Source of the DNA: Takakia lepidozioides
Lineage: Eukaryota > Streptophyta > Takakiopsida > Takakiales > Takakiaceae
Reading direction: 5' to 3'
Assembly (NCBI GenBank): GCA_030704615.1
Contig: CM060731.1
Span: 72,272,756 to 72,336,755, forward strand
DNA: 64,000 nt
The notes below the pieces were generated by a model, which saw only the letters and a list, made by a program, of their open reading frames with translations, was not told where the DNA came from and did no database searches. Below, piece after piece: positions 12,371 to 22,433 of this stretch (positions are counted from its first letter, which is position 1; each line of letters opens with the position of its first letter). The position numbers and the translations under genes are program-made.

Positions 12371-13300
12371 GTGCTGTATTTTGCTCCGTTATCAGCTGTA
12401 TAAATCCACTGCCTCCAGACGAGTTGTCTGATTATGCAAGTAATCTCAACTAGTGCTTATCCGCCCCTTTAAGAGACTTGCAATTCGACCGAGGCGAGTG
12501 GATTTGGATGTCCCCAGGACAACCCTTGTTTTGCCTACATAGTCAAAATGGGCTACAACCTCCTCATGCCACAACGATGGAGTCATTTGTGATTCCATCG
12601 CAAATGGACTACTTGGCTGGACGTCCCATTTTTGGGGGTCATGTTTGGTCTAATATATGGAAAACTCATAGCTCCACAAGGTCTTTGTCTCCTGTGGAAA
12701 CTAATAAACAAAATCTTACATGTGGGGTCTTTCTTCCGAAAACGACCCCTTCCAGCCGATTGAGATTATTGAACACTGCTTTTCAATGCCATATTTCTAA
12801 ACTGGTTTGGACTTTCGCTGCAAGATTCTACTCTGCGTGGAGCGCAAATTTTAATTTCAATGAATCTGTTCTTCTGCTAAATATAAAAGAGGGATTAATT
12901 TGACACTCATGCCCTGTCTGGGAAACCCTTCGTGGAGACCGTCTTTGGCACATTTGGAAGTCTGGATGCGCTTCTGTCTTTGACGGCACGATACCTAATC
13001 TTCAAAGAATATTGTTCCGGGTTCACTCAGACACGATGTCTGAGACTCGTGAAGCATGGCGGTTTGTATGTGCAGCATTATGCAGATACCTGGGTAGGAC
13101 TAGACGTACACACCTGCTCACCGCCTTCAACTCTCCACGTGGACAATGCAACGTCATCTCCTACATAACTTCTAGCTCGAGAGTGCAACGGCACGACTTG
13201 TCGACATGCTGGGAGCTTAGGCGCTCCCCTATTGACAGAGCGGAATCTGCAATTGCAGGCATCGCACAAGCTTCCGCAAGGGAAAATCTCAAGCGGGGTT
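12370..13300 (+). mobile_element. LINE ORF2 C-terminal remnant, plus-strand copy
   Basis: In order it encodes PPDELSDYAS, LQFDRGEWIWMSPGQPL, SVLLLNIKEGLI, RGDRLWHIWKSG and AWRFVCAALCRYLGR, matching the minus-strand remnant at 7880-9150 block for block. A stop after KEGLI (TGA near 12901) and frame changes disrupt it. Both window copies have decayed, so the family looks old here. Confidence 0.55.
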
Positions 13301-13544
13301 GTTCTCATCTCTTCCCTACTACTATGTTACGGGACGGAGGACCAGGACAATCCTCCGTCCCGTGTCCCCTTTAATTTTTATTTTTTTAACGATGGCTATA
13401 CAGGGTTATTTTTTCCTCAACTTCCCCCACCCTTTTATTTCCCCTTGTGTTTTTCTCCAAAGACGGTCTTGCATGCTCATGACACATGGTGCCATGGTCC
13501 ATGGGATGCAAGTACAAGAAAAGTGATTCTGAGTTGTGACTAGT

Positions 13545-14440
13545 GTTGGGCGGTTACCTGCCGGGACCCAGGTTAACCGCCGCTTCAGATTCAGGTTAAC
13601 CGGAACCGGACCGGAAGTGGGCCATTCCTCCATAACCTGACCCGGAACCGGAACTTGCCAATGGGAATCGGCGCAGAACCGAACCGGCTGTTCCTGCTGG
13701 GTGTGAGAACCGGAGAACTAGGGCGCACGGGGCTAAAAAGAGGTTCCGGTTCTTGAACCCTTGGTGGGCCTTGGCATAACATGGCATCACACTGGATAGC
13801 TGGTGGGCATAGTCGAGGCAGAGGACCATCCGGGAGAATATAGTCACTGCAACTCTTGTAAGGTGATTCAAACTCGTCAAGTGGGCAAAACTTCTTCGAT
13901 GTTCTCAAGCTCCCGAGATCCTGGGTTCAATGCTTGAAGGCCATGAGATTCTATGTTCAATGCTTCAGCGCCATGAGATCTTGGGTTCAATCTCCAGCTC
14001 CATGATGTCCTAAGTTCATTAATAAAATGTTTGAAGATGCCAATACTTGCCTGGTAGCTGAATAGTACTTTCAACCCATAAAATTTTACCCATTTTCTTC
14101 TACCAGTTTATTTAGAATATTTTTGTTTGTATTTTTGTGTTAGTGAAAACTAACAAAGTCGCTGGATTTTAGTTCAAATATGTGAATACACTGCTATTTA
14201 ATCTACCGGACTGATAAAATATTTTAAATCTAATTAAATTAAACAAATATATTTTTAAAATAGAACCGGAATCTAACCGGAACCAATGGTTTTTATCAGC
14301 AACTAACCGGTAACCGGAACCGCCCCCATGTTTAAAAGTTGGATCCGGAACGGGCTCAATAAAAAAAAATCGGAACAGGATCCGGAACCATCTCTTGAAA
14401 TAATTGTGGAACCGGAACCGAAGGTTCCTTCACAAATGCA
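13545..14440. mobile_element. AACCGG-rich non-autonomous element, possibly hAT (Ac/Ds-like)
   Basis: Both ends are dense in AACCGG/CCGGTT motifs (13560-13700 and 14260-14430). The left end has TAGTGTTGGGCGGTTACC. The right part, read in reverse, has ATGGGGGCGGTTCCGG, so GGGCGGTT is shared in inverted orientation. Clustered subterminal hexamers and CAGTG-like ends are known in Ac/Ds-type hAT elements. I could not find a convincing 8-bp target duplication, and the motif cluster runs past the likely right terminus to about 14425, so the borders are uncertain. Confidence 0.4.
13915..14023 (+). repeat. 30-bp imperfect tandem repeat, about 3.7 copies
   Basis: The units run GAGATCCTGGGTTCAATGCT plus a tail ending GCCAT, then GAGATTCTATGTTCAATGCT plus tail, then GAGATCTTGGGTTCAATCTC plus tail, then a partial GATGTCCTAAGTTCATT. 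Spacing is 30, 30 and 29 bp. The cluster lies inside the AACCGG-rich element. Confidence 0.75.
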
Positions 14441-14639
14441 AGAACAGCCCAACGACCCTTGGGTGGGAGCATGCAACGTCCAAGTTGGCGAAGGCAGCCA
14501 CGTTCTGCCCTAGTCCCTCTCCCCTCGCTCTCTACAGACAGCTGCTGCAGCAGCTCACGCTGCAGCCACAGACAGTACGTTTATGGCAATGCCAGAAACT
14601 AAATATTATGCTTTATTCTTTGTCACCACAGCCCTAAGC

Positions 14640-14865
14640 AAAGGTTTGAGGGATTGCAGAGTCGAATCACAGAAAGGCAGTTAAGGGACGAGAAGTGGTG
14701 GCGGAGAAGTATCAAATTTAGGCAATAAGAGGTGAACTTGTTCTGTAGTCATTGAATTTATGTTTGTTGTTTGTCACAGACTCGGTGCTGCTGTGAAACA
14801 GTATTGTTCTTTCTGTATCTTCATTGGCCGTGCTGAAAGTAGTTTAGGGTGTGTAGCTGTCTGGA
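14640..14865 (+). promoter_or_regulatory. Presumed CTNNBL1 5' UTR and promoter
   Basis: This is the interval between the AACCGG-rich element and the CTNNBL1 start codon. I see no clear TATA box. The ATG context is CTGGAATGGCG with G at +4, and there is no in-frame upstream ATG immediately before it. The transcription start is not visible from sequence. Confidence 0.3.
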
Positions 14866-17800
14866 ATGGCGTCGCAGGGAAAGAGAAAGAGGGACTTGGA
14901 GTCCAATGGTATTGCGAATGGGGATTCACGGCCGTCAGAAAGCAGAGATGCCAAGAAGGCAGCAACTCAAGAGGTGGACCTCGCATTGCTGGAAGCTCTC
15001 GAGAATTCTAGTGAAGGTGTTGAAGTGCTTGATGTGCGGGGACTCAAAAAGATAGTCCTGGCTTTTGAGAGAAAACTGCGGGACAACCTTGAGGCACGTA
15101 TGAAGTATGCGGAACAGCCTGACAGATTTATGGAGTCGGAAGTGGATTTGGATGAGGAAGTGAAGAAAATGCATGCATTGGCTGCCAACCCAGATCTCTA
15201 CCCCGAACTTATTAGGTTGAATGCAGTGCCTTCTATCATTGGCTTGTTGAGCCATGATAACAATGATATCGCCATCGGTGTTGTCAACCTCCTGAATGAT
15301 CTCACAGATGAGGATGTCATCGGGGAGAGTGATGAGCCAGCTTCGGTTTTGGTGGAGGCTTTAATTGATAACAATGCCTTGGAGCTTCTGGTGCAAAATC
15401 TATCGCGAATGGACGAGTCTGAGACTGATGAAGCCGCCGCTGTCTTCAATACTCTTGCAATAGTTGAAAACATGATAGAAGTGATGCCAGCAGTGGCTGA
15501 GCTCGTCTGTGAAAGGACCAAGTTGCTGAAATGGCTTCTGAACAGGATAAAAGTACGGGAATTCGACAGCAATAAGCTATATGCAAGTGAAATTCTCGCC
15601 ATTCTGCTACAAAATAGCTCGTTGAATCAAAAGCGCCTGGGACAACTCAATGGCGTGGACACTATCCTTCAGTCCGTTGCCTTCTACAAGTCAAGGGATC
15701 CGAAGACAAGTGAAGAAGAAGAGATGCTTGAGAATCTCTTTGATTGCTTGTGTAGTGTTGTGATGCCGGTTGAAAACAAGGATCGATTTGTTAAGGCTGA
15801 GGGAGTGGAGCTTATGATCATCATCATGAAGCACAAGAGGCTGGCCTATACGTCTGCAATGAAGGCTTTGGACTTTGCAACGACTCGGTGGTCTGCGGCC
15901 TGTGAACGATTTGTTGATGTTTTAGGGTTGAAAACACTTTTTGCGGCCTTTATGGGAAAGGTGATTCCCTTCATGCTCCTCAGTTGCATGAGTGAAATTG
16001 GTTACCAATCTGTCTTATTTGCTGCCCAGGTTTTTTTTCTTAAGCTAACCCAAAATTTGCAGACATTACTTGGAGGTTTCCTGTCTCACAGCCTTCAATT
16101 TATGATGACATCAGTGGGAGGTGTCTTCTCCTTCTATTCAACTGGAAAAAAGAAAGAGAGGAGGGTTAAGGACTGTTGGGGTCAACTAATATACTTAAAC
16201 CCCCCTCGTTCTCTATTGACTGCATGACGTCTAGTTATATTGTACTGTTCAGATGACGTCTGATGAGCCAGTTGGCTCTGGTTTGGGTGTTCAGGTCCCA
16301 GTAAAATCAAAGAGTCGGGTTGGCAGGTCTCAGGAGGACGTAGAGGAGCGCGTTATCTCCTTGATCGCCTCTTTATTTGGTAAGGACTGCTTCCTTCTCG
16401 CATGCTGCCACTGGCACTCTTGGATTCCCCACTCTTGGGTTCAGGAGTGCATGAATGTCCCACCTTGCCAAGAGAAGAAGTGGGCAATTTAAGAAAAGAG
16501 AGACACTCAGGGGGCCCAGGTGTGGGGCAGGGGAAGAGTTGTATCACTATGAGTTTTGGACTTACGTATCTCATTGATTTGGGCATGGCTTTGGTAGGTG
16601 GTTTATCGCGGGGGTCTAGAAGAGAGCGCCTTCTGAACAAGTTTGCAGAGATTGAGTTTGAAAAGATCGATCGACTGATGGAGCTGTATGTGAGGTATGT
16701 GTCATAAAAACTACCACATAGTTCCTGGAGCCATGCCAGGGATTTGGTTACCTTCCAGGTAGCTGAATGCTAGCTGCTGACCCATCCCACACAATGGGAA
16801 AGTTATACACGTAGAGTGTTTCTACCTTTTCTGGAGGTTTGAGCTCCTACAAGCTACATCGATATAATCAGGGCCTCGGTCTTATGAAATGACCCAATGG
16901 CTTCCTGTGTAAGATTATAACGCTATCTCACATTGTGAATGGCAGATACTCAGATCGTGTGAAAGCAGAATCAAAGCGCCTTGATGGACAGCAGTTTGAG
17001 GGTGTGGAGGTTGGGTCTTTCCTTTTTTTGAATCCTGTTTTGTTTCCTTTCGCTTCATGGATGGTGTTCTAGTCGTCAATCATCTGCCAGGCAGACTTTT
17101 CCTTGAGCTTTACTTGTGACCCAGTGCATGATCATGAATTTTATTGCTTAGGTTAAAGTGCATGGACACGTCCAGTTCTGCAAAGCTAATTAAGCTGGAA
17201 GGAAATGCCCATACACAGCTTGTAATATTTGGAAATAAGAAATCCGTAGGTTAGTCCCTTGTCCGCAAAATCAACAGCAATAAGTATTCACTTGTTTGGT
17301 AATTTTTCTTTTTCTTTTTGTTTGTGGATGCAGATGGATGAGGAAGAGAAGTATTTAGCTAAAATGGAAGCAGGCCTGTATACCCTGCAGGTAAGCCCTT
17401 CTTCTCTGCATGTGTCTTGCCACTCACCTGTAATCAGCAGCGAAGTGATATCTCTATTCATATTAGGAGCAAGGTGATCATGTTAGTACCCATGCTTCAT
17501 CCATGAGTGGGTTTGGTCAGGGCGCAGGACCATAGTCTGATGCCCTTGGTTCAGTTTGTCCTTTGAAATTCAATGTGCTTAATTGCTTCTCATGGTAAGG
17601 TGTATTAAGTCTTGCAATCGTTTTACTGCGCAGCTAAAGGAGCATTTTTTAGAAATGTATGCTAGTAATGTGCTTTAGTTGTTAAAAATGAAGCCCTGGG
17701 AAAGTATTCAACCGGAGTTACAGTTTCGGTACTTGTAGGTGATTCTCAAATTTTTGCTAAGTGTGGGAGGTTCTGTACTGTGCAACGTAACTTGTAGTGT

Positions 17801-19002
17801 GTTAAGAGATGGTGGAATGCTGCCATGGGACAACCTTGCCGTTTTCTATGTCATGATAGACTTCATGTGTCTGACATTTTGGTCTGTCTTTGCAGCTGCT
17901 TGCTCTGATCATAGCACACATTTGGTCTGCAGAGTATGTACTTCTTCACCAGATTGTACCAAGGCTTGTAGTACTTTCTCTTATTCATGTTCTCCAGATG
18001 AGAACTTCAACTTTACAGCAATCCAGTAAATCAAATGCTTCCAAAGAGATGTTAGGGATTCTTTATTTGTTCTTCCCATGTCTTCGTTGTGTGCCGGTCA
18101 GCTTGGTACGAGAATGATTGACCCTCTCTGTCTGTGTCAACCACAGGCACGCTGAAATGCGCGAAAGACTAGGGTTGCTTTTGAAGCAGCGTCGGCTATC
18201 TTGGGAGGATGTGAAAGCTGTGCTCCAGGTCTGATTACAATCTTCTCTACTAGGAGCTCCAGCTTTTGTTCCTCTGTGATATGTTCAGCTATGACTACAG
18301 TGACGCTCCTACATCACTACGGTAATTTCTACAAAGGAAGGTTTTCTGGCTAAATGGTGCCGTGTTGAGTAGATGCCGAGGCCCATAAGTATCTCACTTT
18401 TGTTGTTATATCTTTTCTTGCTGTGGGTAGAGACCGTCCTCTTGCAGGTCGGATCACCCTGTAGACTGACCACCCCTGTACCCATTTAGTACGAAATAAT
18501 TTACCTGGTGGCTCCCATTGCAGCTGGCTTGACTTCATGGGGCCACCCAAGTCAGGCCACATACCCCAAACACTTGACCATCTGTTGGAAGCTCCCAGAC
18601 CCATTTTGAGGTACACTGAGCTTCTGCTGCTGGACAGGTGATGATCGGCATGTTAAGTGTGGATGGACGCCTGATTCTGGTCATCTGCTTGGAAACCACT
18701 TTTTGCATGAAGTGGGTGAAAGATTCTGTTTTGTGTTCATTAGGAAGCATGTTTGGTAACATGCTCATAGCCCACCCAAGCGGAATATTTCATGATTCTG
18801 ATTGGCCATTGTGTTGAAACTGTTTAAGCACAGTAACAAAACTCCATAACTCCAGTGGCTGTTGGGAATTTGATTGGAGCTTACAGCCAGGCCAGGTGGT
18901 TGGTTGGTTCAGGAGTACCATGACTACATAGGGGACATGGACGGACCTGAGGAAAGAGACAAACAACGGAGTAAGATAGCAAAGCTCATAAGCTCGATGT
19001 GA
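14866..19002 (+). CDS. CTNNBL1: Beta-catenin-like protein 1 (CTNNBL1), complete eight-exon gene
   Basis: Exons: 14866-15960, 16295-16379, 16598-16694, 16946-17009, 17334-17390, 17896-17933, 18147-18228, 18913-19002. They sum to 1608 bp, 535 codons plus TGA, with every junction GT-AG and in phase. The protein starts MASQGKRKRDLE, a basic nuclear-localisation-like stretch. Family-typical blocks follow: LLSHDNNDIAIGVVNLLNDL, LASLF-type ARM helices, GSRRERLLNKF, IDRLMELYVRYSDRVKAE, and a C-terminal YHDYIGDMDGPEER. Known family role: a nuclear ARM-repeat protein of the Prp19/CDC5L spliceosome complex that binds NLS peptides of splicing factors. The length suits the family (about 530-565 residues). 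The first exon holds two thirds of the coding sequence. A second in-frame acceptor at 16253 would add 14 residues; I prefer 16295 because it best fits the conserved FMGK-VPxxK join. The gene looks intact. Confidence 0.93.
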
Positions 19003-20520
19003 GTTATTGAGACCATAATTGAGTCCAGTATGCGATCTGCAGGAAGTACATGCCAAGTGAGTTCAGGACCAGGCAAGCCTAGTTTCACACCAAAGACCAC
19101 AGCCGAAACAGCTGACCCTAGATCAGTGTCCATTGAGAGTAGAGCCCCCCCTGTCTCTGTCTTTCACTTTCTTTTCCCCAAATGGATATGTGAGGGAGCT
19201 TATGGCCTGTCTTTTCTCTCCATTAATCTGCCCAACAATATGAAGAGTAGGTCTTTCAGTGGCTATGAAAGAGAGGATACCTGCCCAATCCTCAAGTTGG
19301 AAACAGCAGAACAAGAATTCGATTGTTTGTCTACATGCGAGTGGTGTTAGTCTTGCGTTGTGCTGTGCCACTCAGCTGTATCATCTCAATTTTATCAATG
19401 TCTCCAAAGAGAACATCACATGGCCCACAAGTCCGTAGGTATGCTCATAAAGGTCTGCAAAAGTGTACCAGGTAAATTATTCCGTGCTTCTGGGCTAAAC
19501 TTCGGGATTCACCACAGGAGCATTCTCCTGAAACATAAACCTGCGGTCATACCTATGCTACAGCCATCCCATAAGTTAAGCACCTTTGGGCCAGGATGGT
19601 ACTGGGATGGGCGGCCTCCTGGAACTGCACCCTCTTTTCAGACCCTCCACTACGACTGTTGCACCGGCTTCCTTTTTTTTAGGCCTTCTTTCATATGCAT
19701 CAGATGCGGCCAGCATAGCCATGGACCCCTTTGGGGGTTAGCAATTTGAATCGGGTAATAACAGAGAGAGTGGAATAACTCGCATAGGGTAGAAGAGCCT
19801 TTTTGAGTAGAAACTCCTCCCCGTCCACCTGGTTATATGCCTCCAGTGTTGGTGGTTATGGAAAGATCAAATCCTGTGGACATGGATACTTCTCTGAATG
19901 CAGTTACGCCCACTGTCTGGGCCCCTTTCTGGGCCCCTTTCTTCAAAAAAATCAAAAGAAAACAAAAATAGGTAAGCCAAAAATTCTTGGAAGTAAGTTA
20001 TCATGGAAACGTCTCCCAAATGGAAAGAACAGATTCCAGAGCATAATTGAGTCAAGCATATTCAAGCAAAAATAGCAGCTGGGACCTCCTTGTACATGAC
20101 TCAGATGGGGAAGAGGTGAGGCATGAACAATTTTGCTGGCTATTCACATTTTGCCATGCAATAGATCTTGCTAAAAGCAAATAGCTAACAGCAACTATGG
20201 CAAGACTGCCTAACTTTGGTACCATGTTTGATCTCATACTTGGATCACACACATTGGGGCCAAGGCAGGCCCATGAGCAAATCGAGAAAGACAAAAGTGT
20301 GCGCAACTCCAAGTTATAGACAGTCAATTTGCATAGCCTCATTCATTAGAGATCCAAGGGTGCTAGAGCAAATTGAATGGAATGTTGCCACTCAAAGCCA
20401 CGTGGTCTGTTAGGGTTTAACCTAGACCTCAATATGCATTATATTGAATTCACATATTGTTATGATCAGTACCTAAAACAAGTATTGTTTCCTAAACAAG
20501 AAAAATGTTGCGCATTTGTT
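19003..20520. other. 3' flank of CTNNBL1; nothing recognised
   Basis: No exon, repeat family or RNA gene is convincing here. One short block (about 20 bp around AATAATTTACCTGGT) near 19470 occurs in inverted orientation in the last CTNNBL1 intron near 18495, suggesting unannotated repeat pieces in both places. Confidence 0.4.
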
Positions 20521-20526
20521 CCTTAG

Positions 20527-20985
20527 GGAGGTTGGGTAGCTGCGTAAGTAGGCTCACGCCAGCAGGCGTGAGCACAAAGGCATATTCTGAATATTCGAAA
20601 GATTCTGGAGAATATGCAATTGTGAAACCAAAATGCGCTCATGCGGTAAGAAATACGAAACTATCTGAAAACCGTGCTTATCTGCCAAAACTCAAAGGTC
20701 AGCACACGTAGTTTTCGCCAGCGAGACTTGTATTTTTGCCAACGAAACTTGGGTTTCGTCGGCAAAATTGGGATTTGGTTTTTCTTTTTAAATTAGTTTT
20801 TAAGGTTTCTCCCTTTCAAGCTCATTCTATATGTTTAAGATTATATTTAGACACCATGGAGACCCTAATAACGCAGAAAGACCCTATGTCCGTCTATTAT
20901 ATATATTTCCGCTGTCATACATATGACCCCTATAACCGTGGATCTTTTTTGTGCTCACGCGATACCAAGTAGACTCTGCCTTCTA
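20527..20985 (-). repeat. R1 element copy F
   Basis: It starts GGTTGGGTAGCTGCGTAAG with GCTCACGCCAGCAGGCGTGAGC just inside, and ends in the CGTGGATC and GTGCTCACGCGATACC blocks. It is the first of three consecutive copies in the same orientation. The central AAACAATGTGGC segment is shortened compared with copy G. Confidence 0.65.
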
Positions 20986-20997
20986 GTTAAAATTACT

Positions 20998-21545
20998 AGC
21001 TCAAGAGGTTGGGTAACTGCTCACACCAACGAACCTGAACACAGAGGCATATTCTGCATATTCCCCAAGAATACTTATAATATGCAAAAGCGAAACCAAA
21101 ATGTGCTCATACGAAAAAATGCGAAACTATTTGAGAACCGTGCTCACGCGACAAAACTTATGAAATTAATCGTCCAAAGCTTTAACTCACGTGAGCACAA
21201 AAATCCACAAATATGTCTCCCAGACTTCTCAGGTCAGCACACATAAACAATGTGGCATTTGGTAAAACATTGTGTATAGAACATCCCCAAGAACCACGCA
21301 AAAAATGGGTTTCGCCAATTGGTTTTCGTCGGCGAAATTGGGGGTTTGGTTTTCGAGTGCGTGTTTTTTTTTTTTAAAGGTTTCTCCCTTTCAAGCTCCT
21401 TCTATATGCTTAAGATTATATTTAGACACCATGGAGACCCTATGTTCATCTACTATATGTATTTCTGCTGACATACATTATCACCCCTATAGCCGTGGAT
21501 CATGCTCACGCGGCGATTTTTTTATTACTCATGCTATACCTTTCC
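20998..21545 (-). repeat. R1 element copy G
   Basis: It begins at AGCTCAAGAGGTTGGGTA, carries the whole R1 landmark series and ends TCATGCTATACC followed by a C-run. The join to copy H (CCCCCTAGCTCAAGAGG) resembles its own left junction, so F-G-H look like a tandem head-to-tail series, not three independent insertions. Confidence 0.65.
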
Positions 21546-21554
21546 CCCTAGCTC

Positions 21555-22385
21555 AAGAGGTTGGGTAGCGTGTGAGCAAGCTCACGCGAGCATATAGGCA
21601 TATTTCCCAAGAATCCGGAGAATGTATATTAGCGAAACCAAAATATGCTCATGCGAAAAAAAACACGGAACTATCTGAAAACCGTGCTCATGCGAGAAAA
21701 CTTATGAAATTAATTATCCAAAGCACAAAGAGCCACAAATATATCTGCCAAAACTCAAAGGTCAACGAACGTAAACAATGTGGCATTTTGGTAAAACATT
21801 GTGGGCAGAACATCCCCAGAAACCACCAGTGTTTTTTCTTTTGGCGAAAAATCGCCAAATGGCGACCTCAAAACATTAAAAATGAATATTCTGTCATAAA
21901 TTCCCAATTTTTTCATGGATGAAATCGCCAAACTTCTACATTGAAAAAAATAAAAATGGATGAATTCGCCAAATGTGGATGATATAAATGGATGAACGTA
22001 CATAGGAGTGATTCTATCCAAATTTTCAATGGATGAACAGAATATATAGCTATTTCCTGTAGCCACTTGTGCTATTTTTCAAATTTAAGAAAAAAATCAC
22101 TGAAAACCACCCAAAAAATGGATTTTGCCAGCGAAATGCAAATGCATCTTGGAATTTTCGCAAGCGAAATTTGGTTTTGTGGGTGAAATTGGTTTTTTTT
22201 TAATATTTTTAATGTTTCTCCCTTTCAATTTCCTTTTATACGTTTAGAATTATATTTAGACAACATGAAGACCTTGTTAACGCAAAAAGACCCTATGACC
22301 GTTGGCATACATATCACACCATAACCGTGGATCCTGCTCACGCGGCATTTTTTTGGTGCTCACACCATACCAATCCCCCCCTAGC
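21555..22385 (-). repeat. R1 element copy H, split by a hAT MITE
   Basis: This copy has the same termini and landmarks as copy G but is about 275 bp longer. The extra length is the insertion at 21827-22102, which interrupts the conserved block AGAACCACCCAAAAAATGG. Its right end is CACACCATACCAATCCCCCCC followed by CTAGCTCAG. Confidence 0.7.
21827..22102. mobile_element. 276-bp hAT-type MITE nested in R1 copy H
   Basis: The left end is CAGTGTTTTTTCTTTTGGCG. The right end in reverse complement is CAGTGATTTTTTTCTTAAAT, and further inside both have GAAAAAT followed by a GC-containing triplet. Flanks GAAACCAC (21819-21826) and AAAACCAC (22103-22110) make an 8-bp target duplication with one mismatch. 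CAGTG ends with an 8-bp duplication are typical of hAT elements. Comparison with intact R1 copies shows the empty site directly. No coding capacity. Confidence 0.75.
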
Positions 22386-22433
22386 TCAGCATGCGTGACT
22401 AATTCTCCATTGACCAAATGAGAGCTTGCTAAG

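Noticed and set aside
13915-14010. tRNA-like B boxes (GGGTTCAATCTCC)
   Set aside because: The motif recurs as part of a 30-bp tandem repeat; no A box or cloverleaf can be drawn around it.
15961-16227. Continuation of CTNNBL1 exon 1 into the following open frame (VIPFMLLSCMSEIG...)
   Set aside because: The conserved protein resumes only after the GT donor at 15961 and the 16295 acceptor; the read-through sequence lacks family similarity.
18490-19490. Inverted AATAATTTACCTGGT pair around the last CTNNBL1 exon as a regulatory hairpin
   Set aside because: Only about 17-20 bases match, spaced nearly 1 kb apart; shared repeat debris is simpler.
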